DNA from: Nematostella vectensis
Taxonomy: Eukaryota; Cnidaria; Anthozoa; Actiniaria; Edwardsiidae
NCBI RefSeq assembly: GCF_932526225.1
Contig: NC_064045.1
Coordinates: 496,001-560,000, forward strand
DNA length: 64,000 bases
Direction: 5' to 3'
Shown here: piece by piece, positions 50,501 to 61,450 of the stretch
Position numbering within the stretch: the first letter of the stretch is position 1
How the letters are laid out: each line of letters begins with the position of its first letter
Notes under the pieces: model-generated
Seen by the model: the letters and a program-made list of their open reading frames with translations, nothing else
Told to the model about the DNA's origin: nothing
Database searches by the model: none
Made by a program: the position numbers and the translations under genes

Positions 50501-53500
50501 CTTTTAATTTAACATATACCATTGTCTGGTCTTGCAAATAAATAATAAGAGATACTTTATACATTTCAATATATACAGAAATACTTTATATATTAATATA
50601 ATATAAGAGTCTCCAGAGGGACTTTGAAGGCTGTTCCAAAAATGTGCTTATTATACATGTACGACCTACTTTGGGTTTAGAAGTTTGTGAGAAGTCATTG
50701 AATATCTTATTCGGTTTTGATTTATCTGGTGTACTGACTAGTCCTGGTGCAGGTGCCAACGGCCAGATTAGAAGAGTTCTGGGCTCTTGTCAAAGTCGTA
50801 TTCGTTTTTTATTTTTCGGTGTATTGAATAGTCCACATGGTGTTCTTTGTTAAAGGGAAGTCTCAAAACTTCTGGGTTGGACCGCATATGGTACTTCTAA
50901 GAGCCTCTCGAGAGAACCAGCCTTATCTAGATTTTTTTGGTCCGTCCTGTCACGCCCAGGGCATGCACAAACACGTGTGGGCCGCACCCACCATCACTTT
51001 TGTAATGGTCCCTCTTCCTTATCACAAGTCTGGTACTCTTAACATTATGTGGTGTCATGGAGTAATGTACTCTTACATGAGAGAGAAAGCGTCTTTTGTT
51101 TTAATTTTATATTGAAACCTGTGTCAACAGGTGTAAAGTGTATTAACACTAGCTTTACACCTATAAAATATCAACAACTATCTGTGATAGAAGTGGCTGG
51201 CGTAATGACAGCTTGGCTTGCTTGAATCTGCCTTGTATTTGGCTAGAACTAGTTCTTTGATCTCGAACGGGTAAAGGGGCCCATGCAGGTTATTTTTTTT
51301 CACGATATACACCTTATAATTATAATTGATGTCCATCGCAATCCCTGCTTCCTAAAGTTAGAGCCTAGTGCACCACTGGAGTCCAATGGACTCCGAGAAA
51401 TTTAAAAATGCATACTGCTAGTTTTGCCGCTGTTAATTTATCATATACCATTGTCTGGTCTCGCAAATAAATAATAAGAGATACATTATATATTTCAATA
51501 TATACAGAAATACTTTATATATTAATATAATATAAGAGTCTCCAGAGGGACTTTGAAGGCTGTTCCAAAACTGTGCTTATTATACATGTACGACCTACTT
51601 TGGGTTTAGAAGTATGTGAGAAGTCATTGAATATCTTATTCGGTTTTGATTCTCTGGTTACTGACAAGTCCTGGTGCAGGTGCTAATGGCCAGATTAGAA
51701 GAGTTCTGGGCTCTTGTCAAAGTCGTATTCGTTTTTTTTTTCGGTGTTTTGAATAGTCCACATGGTGTTCTTTGTTGAAGGGAAGTCTCAAAACTTCTGG
51801 GTTGGACCGCATGTGGTACTTCTAAGAGCCTCTCGAGAGAACAAGCCTTATCTAGATTTTTTTGGTCCGTCCTGTCACGCCCAGGGCATGCACAAACACG
51901 TGTGGGCACCGACCCCTATCACTTTTGTAATGGTCCTTCTTCCCTATCACAAGTCTGCTACTCATAACATTATGTGGTGTCATAGAGTAATGTACTCTAA
52001 CATGAGAGAGAAAGCGTCTTTTGTTTTCATTTTATATTGAAACCTGTGTCAACAGGTGTAAAGTGTATTAACACTAGCTTTACACCTGTAAAATATCAGC
52101 AACTATCTGTGATAGAAGTGGCTGGCGTAATGACAGCTTGGCTTGCTTGAATCTCTGCCTTGTATTTGGCTAGAACTAGTTCTTTGATCTCGAACGGGTA
52201 AAGGGGCCCATGCAGGTTATTTTTTTTCACGATTTACACCTTATAATTATAATTGATGTCCATCGCAATCCCTGCTTCCTAAAGTTAGAGCCTAGTGCAC
52301 CACTGGAGTCCAATGGACTCCGTGAAATTTAAAAATGCATACCGCTAGTTTTGCCGCTGTTAATTTATCATATACCATTGTCTGGTCCCGCAAATAAATA
52401 ATAAGAGATACATTATATATTTCAATATATACAGAAATACTTTATATGTTAATATAATGTAAGAGTCTCCAGAGGGACTTTGAAGGCTGTTCCAAAACTG
52501 TGCTTATTATACATGTACGACCTACTTTGGGTTTAGAAGTTTGTGAGAAGTCATTGAATATCTTATTCGGTTTTGATTCTCTGGTTACTGACAAGTCCTG
52601 GTGCAGGTGCCAATGGCCAGATTAGAAGAATTCTGGGCTCTTGTCAAAGTCGTATTCGTTTTTTATTTTTCGGTGTATTGAATAGTCCACATAGTGTTCT
52701 TTGTTGAAGGGAAGTCTCAAAACTTCTGGGTTGGACCGCATATGGTCCTTTAAAGAGCCTCTCGAGAGAACAAGCCTTATCTAGATTTTTTTGGTCCGTC
52801 CTGTCACGCCCAGGGCATGCACAAACACGTGAGGGCACCAACCCCCATCACTTTTGTAATGGTCCTTCTTCCTTATCACAAGTCTGCTACTCATAACATT
52901 ATGTGGTGTCATGGAGTAATGTACTCTTACATGAGAGAGAAAGCGTCTTTTGTTTTAATTTTATATTGAAACCTGAGTCAACAGGTGTAAAGTGTATTAA
53001 CACTAGCTTTACACCTGTAAAATATCAGCAACTATCTGTGATAGAAGTGGCTGGCGTAAAGACAGCTTGGCTTGCTTGAATCTCTGCCTTGTATTTGGAT
53101 AGAACTAGTTCTTTGATCTCGAACGGGTAAAGGGGCCCATGCAGGTTATTTTTTTTCAAGATATACACCTTATAATTATAATTGATGTCCATCGCAATCC
53201 CTGCTTCCTAAAGTTAGAGCCTAGTGCACCACTCGAGTCCAATGGACTCCGAGAAATTTAAAAATTCATACTGCTAGTTTTGCCGCTGTTAATTTAACAT
53301 ATACCATTGTCTGGTCTTGCAAATAAATAATAAGAGATACTTTATACATTTCAATATATACAGAAATACTTTATATATTAATATAATATAAGAGTCTCCT
53401 GAGGGACTTTGAAGGCTGTTCCAAAAATGTGCTTATTATACATGTACGACCTACTTTGGGTTTAGAAGTTTGTGAGAAGTCATTGAATATCTTATTCGGT

Positions 53501-55265
53501 TTTGATTTATCTGGTGTACTGACAAGTCCTGGTGCAGGTGCCAATGGCCAGATTAGAAGAGTTCTGGGCTCTTGTTAAAGTCGTATTCGTTTTTTTTTTT
53601 TTTCGGTGTATTGAAAAGTCCACATGGTGTTCTTTGTTAAAGGGAAGTCTCAAAACTTCTGGTTTGGACCGCATATGGTACTTCTAAGAGCCTCTCGAGA
53701 GAACCAGCCTTATCTAGATTTTTTTGGTCCGTCCTGTCACGCCCAGGGCATGCACAAACACGTGTGGGCCTCACCCCCCATCACTTTTGTAATGGTCCCT
53801 CCTCCTTATCACAAGTCTGCTACTCATAACATTATGTGGTGTCATGGAGTAATGCACTCTTACATGAGAGAGAAAGCGTCTTTTGTTTTAATTTTATATG
53901 GAAACCTGAGTCAACAGGTGTAAAGTGTATTAACACTAGCTTTACACCTGTAAAATATCAGCAACTATCTGTGATAGAAGTGGCTGGAGTAAAGACAGCT
54001 TGGCTTGCTTGAATCTCTGCCTTGTATTTGGATAGAACTAGTTCTTCGATCTCGAACGGGTAAAGGGGCCCATGCAGGTTATTTTTTTTTCACGATATAC
54101 ACCTTATAATTATAATTGATGTCCATCGCAATCCCTGCTTCCTAAAGTTAGAGCCTAGTAGACCACTGGAGTCCAATGGACTCCGAGAAATTTAAAAATT
54201 CATACTGCTAGTTTTGCCGCTGTTAATTTAACATATACCATTGTCTGGTCTTGCAAATAAATAATAAGAGATTCTTTATACATTTCAATATATACAGAAA
54301 TACTTTGTATATTAATATAATATAAGAGTCTCTAGAGGGACTTTGAAGGCTGTTCCAAAAATGTGCTTATAATACATGTACGACCTACTTTGGGTTTAGA
54401 AGTTTGTGAGAAGTCATTGAATATCTTATTCGGTTTTGATTCTCTGGTGTACTGACTAGTCCTGGTGCAGGTGCCAATGGCCAGATTAGAAGAGTTCTGG
54501 GCTCTTGTCAAAGTCGTATTAGTTTTTTATTTTTCGGTGTATTGAATAGTCCACATGGTGTTCTTTGTTGAAGGGAAGTCTCAAAACTTCTGGGTTGGAC
54601 CGCATATGGTACTTCTAAGAGCGTCTTGAGAGAACCAGCCTTATCTAGATTTTTTTGGTCCGTCCTGTCACGCCCAGGGCATGCACAAACACGTGTGGGC
54701 CTCACCCCCCATCACTTTTGTAATGGTCCCTCTTCCTTATCACAAGTCTGGTACTCTTAACATTATGTGGTGTCATGGAGTAATGTACTCTTACATGAGA
54801 GAGAAAGCGTCTTTTGTTTTAATTTTATATTGAAACCTGAGTCAACAGGTGTAAAGTGTATTAACACTAGCTTTACACCTGTAAAATATCAGCAACTATC
54901 TGTGATAGAAGTGGCTGGCGTAAAGACAGCTTGGCTTGCTTGAATCTCTGCCTTGTATTTGGATAGAACTAGTTCTTTGATCTCGAACGGGTAAAGGGGC
55001 CCATGCAGGTTTTTTTTTTTCACGCTATACACCTTATAATTATAATTGATGTCCATCGCAATCCCTGCTTCCTAAAGTTAGAGCCTAGTGCACCACTGGA
55101 GTCCGATGGACTCCGGGAAATTTAAAAATTCATACTGCTAGTTTTGCCGCTGTTAATTTAACATATACCATTGTCTGGTCTTGCAAATAAATAATAAGAG
55201 ATACTTTATACATTTCAATATATACAGAAATACTTTATATATTAAAATAATATAAGAGTCTCCAG
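44115..55265 (+). repeat. Six-monomer tandem duplication (F D E J K L twice), period ~5,577 bp
   Basis: Units at 44,332, 45,264, 46,189, 47,118, 48,050 and 48,981 recur at 49,910, 50,840, 51,765, 52,694, 53,627 and 54,558, with differences of 5,578, 5,576, 5,576, 5,576, 5,577 and 5,577 bp. The copies abut at about 49,690. Shared rare states are GGTTTCGAAG, CAACGGCCAG, GGTCCCGCAAATA, CACTCGAGTCC, TATATGGAAACC, TTCTTCGATC, CCTAGTAGACC and GTATTAGTTTT. The few differences include the 2-bp deletion near 50,152, CCTGAGTGAC versus CCTGAGGGAC, and one extra T in a T-run. Confidence 0.9.
49910..50293 (+). other. 127-codon open frame made by a 2-bp deletion
   Basis: Unit at 49,910 (lineage F). Near 50,152 it reads GAGAGAGCGTC where sister units read GAGAGAAAGCGTC. 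The 2-bp loss shifts the 92-codon frame past its usual stop and through the hairpin region. The sister copy 5.58 kb upstream (44,332) lacks the deletion, so the change is recent. A product is unlikely. Confidence 0.3.
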
Positions 55266-57229
55266 AGGGACTTTGAAGGCTGTTCCAAAAATGTGCTTAT
55301 TATACATGTACGACCTACTTTGGGTTTAGAAGTTTGTGAGAAGTCATTGAATATCTTATTCGGTTTTGATTTATCTGGTGTACTGACTAGTCCTGGTGCA
55401 GGTGCCAATGGCCAGATTAAAAGAGTTCTGGGCTCTTGTCAAAGTCGTATTCGTTTTTTATTTTTTCGGTGTATTAAATAGTCCACATGGTGTTCTTTGT
55501 TAAAGGGAAGTCTCAAAACTTCTGGGTTGGACCGCATGTGGTACTTCTAAGAGCCTCTCGAGAGAAACAGCCTTATCTAGATTTTTTTGGTCCGTCCTGT
55601 CACGCCCAGGGCATGCACAAACACGTGTGGGCCGCACCCACCATCACTTTTGTAATGGTCCCTCTTCCTTATCACAAGTCTTGTACTCTTAACATTATGT
55701 GGTGTCATGGAGTAATGTACTCTTACATGAGAGAAAAAGCGTCTTTTGTTTTCATTTTATATTGAAACCTGTGTCAACAGGTGTAAAGTGTATTAACACT
55801 AGCTTTACACCTGTAAAATATTAACAACTATCTGTGATAGAAGTGGCTGGCGTAATGACAGCTTGGCTTGCTTGAATCTCTGCCTTGTATTTGGATAGAA
55901 CTAGTTCTTTGATCTCGAACGGGTAAAGGGGCCCATGCAGGCTATTTTTTTTCACGATATACACCTTATAATTATAATTGATGTCCATCGCAATCCCTGC
56001 TTCCTAAAGTTAGAGCCTAGTGCACCACTGGAGTCCAATGGACTCCGAGAAATTTAAAAATGCATACTGCAAGTTTTGCCGCTGTTAATTTAACATATAC
56101 CATTGCCTGGTCTTGCAAATAAATAATAAGAGATACTTTATACATTTCAATATATACAGAAATACTTTATATATTAATATAATATAAGAGTCTCCAGAGG
56201 GACTTTGAAGGCTGTTCCAAAAATGTGCTTATTATACATGTACGACCTACTTTGGGTTTAGAAGTTTGTGAGAAGTCATTGAATATCTTATTCGTTTTTG
56301 ATTTATCTGGTGTACTGACTAGTCCTGGTGCAGGTGCCAATGGCCAGATTAGAAGAGTTCTGGGCTCTTGTCAAAGTCGTATTCGTTTTTTTATTTTTCG
56401 GTGTATTGAATAGTCCACATGGTGTTCTTTGTTAAAGGGAAGTCTCAAAACTTCTGGGTTGGACCGCATATGATACTTCTAAGAGCCTCTCGAGAGAACC
56501 AGCCTTATCTAGATTTTTTTGGTCCGTCCTGTCACGCCCAGGGCATGCACAAACACGTGTGGGCCGCACCCACCATCACTTTTGTAATGATCCCTCTTCC
56601 TTATCACAAGTCTAGTACTCTTAACATTATGTGGTGTCATGGAGTAATGTACTCTTACATGAGAGAGAAAGCGTCTTTTGTTTTAATTTTATATTGAAAC
56701 CTGTGTCAACAGGTGTAAAGTGTATTAACACTAGCTTTACACCTGTAAAATATCAGCAACTATCTGTGATAGAAGTGGCTGGCGTAATGACAGCTTGGCT
56801 TGCTTGAACCTCTGCCTTGTATTTGGATAGAACTAGTTCTTTGATCTCGAACGGGTAAAGGGGCCCATGCAGGCTATTTTTTTTCACGATATACACCTTA
56901 TAATTATAATTGATGTCCACCGCAATCCCTGCTTCCTAAAGTTAGAGCCTAGTGCACCACTGGAGTCCAATGGACACCGAGAAATTTAAAAATTCATACT
57001 GCTAGTTTTGCCGCTGTTAATTTATCATATACCATTGTCTGGTCTCGCAAATAAATAATAAGAGATACATTATATATTTCAATATATACAGAAATACTTT
57101 ATATATTAATATAATATAAGAGTCTCCAGAGGGACTTTGAAGGCTGTTCCAAAACTGTGCTTATTATACATGTACCACCTACTTTGGGTTTAGAAGTTTG
57201 TGAGAAGTCATTGAATATCTTATTCGGTT

Positions 57230-57514
57230 TTGATTCTCTGGTTACTGACAAGTCCTGGTGCAGGTGCTAATGGCCAGATTAGAAGAGTTCTGGGCTCTTG
57301 TCAAAGTCGTATTCGTTTTTTTTTTTCGGTGTTTTTAATAGTCCACATGGTGTTCTTTGTTGAAGGGAAGTCTCAAAACTTCTGGGTTGGACCGCATGTG
57401 GTACTTCTAAGAACCTCTCGAGAGAACAAGCCTTATCTAGATTTTTTGGTCCGTCCTGTCACGCCAAGGGCATGCACAAACACGTGTGGGCCGCACCCAC
57501 CATCACTTTTGTAA
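57230..57514 (+). other. 94-codon frame fusing the two plus-strand open frames (unit N)
   Basis: In this unit the T-run ahead of CGGTGTTTTTAATAG and a G to T change (TTTTGAATAG to TTTTTAATAG) join the GAGANGQIRRVLGSCQSRIR segment in frame with MVFFVEGKSQ. The tail then shifts because ATTTTTTGGTCC has one T fewer than usual. A related shorter form lies at 62,875-63,090. It shows how homopolymer changes create and destroy frames here. Confidence 0.3.
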
Positions 57515-57553
57515 TGGTCCTTCTTCCTTATCACAAGTCTGCTACTTATAACA

Positions 57554-57847
57554 TTATGTGGTGTCATGGAGTAATGTACTCTTACATGAGAGAGAAAGCG
57601 TCTTTTGTTTTAATTTTATATTGAAACCTGAGTCAACAGGTGTAAAGTGTATTAACACTGGCTTTACACCTGTAAAATATGAGCAACTATCTGTGATAGA
57701 AGTGGCTGGCGTAAAGACAGCTTGGCTTGCTTGAATCTGTGCCTTGTATTTGGATAGAACTAGTTCTTTGATCTCGAACGGGTAAAGGGGCCCATGCAGG
57801 TTATTTTTTTTCACGATATACACCTTATAATTATAATTGATGTCCAT
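57554..57847 (-). other. 97-codon minus-strand open frame (longest of its kind), probably not a gene
   Basis: Begins MDINYNYKVYIVKKNNLHG and continues PLYPFEIKELVLSKYKAQ. In most other units the frame stops after about 55 codons at TGA in GTTGCTGATATT. This copy has GTTGCTCATATT (plus strand TATGAGCAAC), so it reads on. The A-run encoding the KK pair is T-run 1 on the other strand and varies in length, shifting the frame in many units. The composition looks protein-like, but I recognise no family. An in-frame TAG lies 15 bases upstream of the ATG. Confidence 0.25.
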
Positions 57848-59204
57848 CGCAATCCCTGCTTCCTAAAGTTAGAGCCTAGTGCACCACTGGAGTCCAATGG
57901 ACTCCGAGAAATTTAAAAATTCATACTGCTAGTTTTGCCGCTGTTAATTTATCATATACCATTGTCTGGTCTTGCAAATAAATAATAAGAGATACTTTAT
58001 ACATTTCAATATATACAGAAATACTTTATATATTAATATAATATAAGAGTCTCCAGAGCGACTTTGAAGGCTGTTCCAAAAATGTGCTTATTATACATGT
58101 ACGACCTACTTTGGGTTTAGAAGTTTGTGAGAAGTCATTGAATATCTTATTCGGTTTTGATTTATCTGGTGTACTGACTAGTCCTGGTGCAGGTGCCAAT
58201 GGCCAGATTAAAAGAGTTCTGGGCTCTTGTCAAAATCGTATTCGTTTTTTATTTTTCGGTGTATTGAATAGTCCACATGGTGTTCTTTGTTAAAGGGAAG
58301 TCTCAAAACTTCTGCGTTGGACCGCATATGGTACTTCTAAGAGCCTCTCGAGAGAACCAGCCTTATCTAGATTTTTTTGGTCCGTCCTGTCACGCCCAGG
58401 GCATGCACAAACACGTGTGGGCCGCACCCACCATCACTTTTGTAATGGTCCCTCTTCCTTATCACAAGTCTGGTACTCTTAACATTATGTGGTGTCATGG
58501 AGTAATGTACTCTTACATGAGAGAGAAAGCGTCTTTTGTTTTAATTTTATATTGAAACCTGTGTCAACAGGTGTAAAGTGTATTAACACTAGCTTTACAC
58601 CTATAAAATATCAACAACTATCTGTGATAGAAGTGGCTGGCGTAATGACAGCTTGGCTTGCTTGAACCTCTGCCTTGTATTTGGCTAGAACTAGTTCTTT
58701 GATCTTGAACGGGTAAAGGGGCCAATGCAGGTTTTTTTTTTCACGCTATACACCTTATAATTATAATTGATGTCCATCGCAATCCCTGTTTCCTAAAGTT
58801 AGAGCCTAGTGCACCACTGGATTTCAATGGACTCCGAGAAATTTAAAAATTCATACTGCTAGTTTTGCCGCTGTTAATTTAACATATACCATTGTCTGGT
58901 CTTGCAAATAAATAATAAGAGATACTTTATACATTTCAATATATACAGAAATACTTTGTATATTAATATAATATAAGAGTCTCCAGAGGGACTTTGAAGG
59001 CTGTTCCAAAAATGTGCTTATTATACATGTACGACCTACTTTGGGTTTAGAAGTTTGTGAGAAGTCATTGAATATCTTATTCGGTTTTGATTCTCTGGTT
59101 ACTGACAAGTCCTGGTGCAGGTGCCAATGGCCAGATTAGAAGAATTCTGGGCTCTTGTCAAAGTCGTATTCGTTTTTTATTTTTCGGTGTATTGAATAGT
59201 CCAC

Positions 59205-61450
59205 ATAGTGTTCTTTGTTGAAGGGAAGTCTCAAAACTTTTGGGTTGGACCGCATATGGTACTTCTAAGAGCCTCTCGAGAGAACAAGCCTTATCTAGAT
59301 TTTTTTGGTCCGTCCTGTCACGCCCAGGGCATGCACAAACACGTGAGGGCACCAGCCCCCATCACTTTTGTAATGGTCCTTCTTCCTTATCACAAGTCTG
59401 CTACTCATAACATTATGTGGTGTCATGGAGTAATGTACTCTAACATGAGAGAGAAAGCGTCTTTTGTTTTTATTTTATATTGAAACCTGTGTCAACAGGT
59501 GTAAAGTGTATTAACACTAGCTTTACACCTGTAAAATATCATCAACTATCTGTGATAGAAGTGGCTGGCGTAAAGACAGCTTGGCTTGCTTGAATCTCTG
59601 CCTTGTATTTGGCTAGAACTAGTTCTTTGATCTCGAACGGGTAAAGAGGCCCATGCAGGAAATTTTTTTCACGATATACACCTTATAATTATAATTGATG
59701 TCCATCGCAATCCCTGCTTCCTAAAGTTAGAGCCTAGTGCACCACTGGATTTCAATGGACTCCGAGAAATTTAAAAATGCATACTGCTAGTTTTGCCGCT
59801 GTTAATTTAACGTATACCATTGTCTGGTCTCGCAAATAAATAATAAGATATACTTTATAAATTTCAATATATACAGAAATACTTTATATATAAATATAAT
59901 ATAAGAGTCGCCAGAGGGACCTTGAAGGCTTATCCAAAAATGTGCTTATTATACATGTACGACCTATTTTGGGTTTAGAAGTTTGTGAGAAGTCATTGAA
60001 TATCTTATTCGGTTTTGATTCTCTGGTGTACTGACTAGTCCTGGTGCAGGTGCCAATGGCAAGATTAGAAGAATTCTGGGCTCTTGTCAAAGTCGTATTC
60101 GTTTTTTATTTTTCGGTGTATTGAATAGTCCACATAGTGTTCTTTGTTGAAGGGAAGTCTCAAAACTTCTGGGTTGGTCCGCATATGGTACTTCTAAGAG
60201 CCTTTCGAGAGAACAAGCCTTATCTAGATTTTTTTGGTCCGTCCTGTCACGCCCAGGGCATGCACAAACACGTGTGGGCCTCACCCCCCATCACTTTTGT
60301 AATGGTCCCTCTTCCTTATCACAAGTCTGCTACTCATAACATTATGTGGTGTCATGGAGTAATGTACTCTTACATGAGAGAGAAAGCGTCTTTTGTTTTA
60401 ATTTTATATTGAAACCTGAGTCAACAAGTGTAAAGTGTATTAACACTAGCTTTACACCTGTAAAATATCAGCAACTATCTGTGCTAGAAGTGGCTGGCGT
60501 AAAGACAGCTTGGCTTGCTTGAATCTCTGCCTTGTATTTGGATAGAACTAGTTCTTTGATCTCGAACGGGTAAAGGGGCCCATGCAGGTTATTGGTTTTT
60601 CACGATATACACCTTATAATTATAATTGATGTCCATCGCAATCCCTGCTTCCTAAAGTTAGAGCCTAGTGCACCACTGGAGTCCAATGGACTCCGAGAAA
60701 TTTAAAAATTCATACTGCTAGTTTTGCCGCTTTTAATTTAACATATACCATTGTCTGGTCTTGCAAATAAATAATAAGAGATACTTTATACATTTCAATA
60801 TATACAGAAATACTTTATATATTAATATAATATAAGAGTCTCCAGAGGGACTTTGAAGGCTGTTCCAAAAATGTGCTTATTATACATGTACGACCTACTT
60901 TGGGTTTAGAAGTTTGTGAGAAGTCATTGAATATCTTATTCGGTTTTGATTTATCTGGTGTACTGACTAGTCCTGGTGCAGGTGCCAATGGCCAGATTAG
61001 AAGAGTTCTGGGCTCTTGTCAAAGTCGTATTCGTTTTTTATTTTTCGGTGTATTGAATAGTCCACATGGTGTTCTTTGTTAAAGGGAAGTCTCAAAACTT
61101 CTGGGTTGGACCGCATATGGTACTTCTAAGAGCCTCTCGAGAGAACCAGCCTTATCTAGATTTTTTTGGTCCGTCCTGTCACGCCCAGGGCATGCACAAA
61201 CACGTGTGGGCCGCACCCACCATCACTTTTGTAATGGTCCCTCTTCCTTATCTTAAGTCTGGTACTCTTAACATTATGTGGTGTCATGGAGTAATGTACT
61301 CTTACATGAGAGAAAAAGCGTCTTTTGTTTTAATTTTATATTGAAACCTGTGTCAACAGGTGTAAAGTGTATTAACACTAGCTTTACACCTATAAAATAT
61401 CAACAACTATCTGTGATAGAAGTGGCTGGCGTAATGACAGCTTGGCTTGC
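59205..61450 (+). repeat. Dispersed copy of the F'-I-D block, 22.3 kb from its relative
   Basis: Units at 59,208, 60,137 and 61,069 correspond to 36,903, 37,832 and 38,765, at lags of 22,305, 22,305 and 22,304 bp. They share AGTCGCCAGAGGGACC followed by TTGAAGGCTTATCC, AATTTAACGTATACC and ATGGCAAGATTAG, which I see nowhere else. The copy has since diverged: GGTTGGTCCGC, CAAGTGTAAAG, TTATTGGTTTTTCACG, and no extra T before GGTCCGTCC. Confidence 0.8.
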
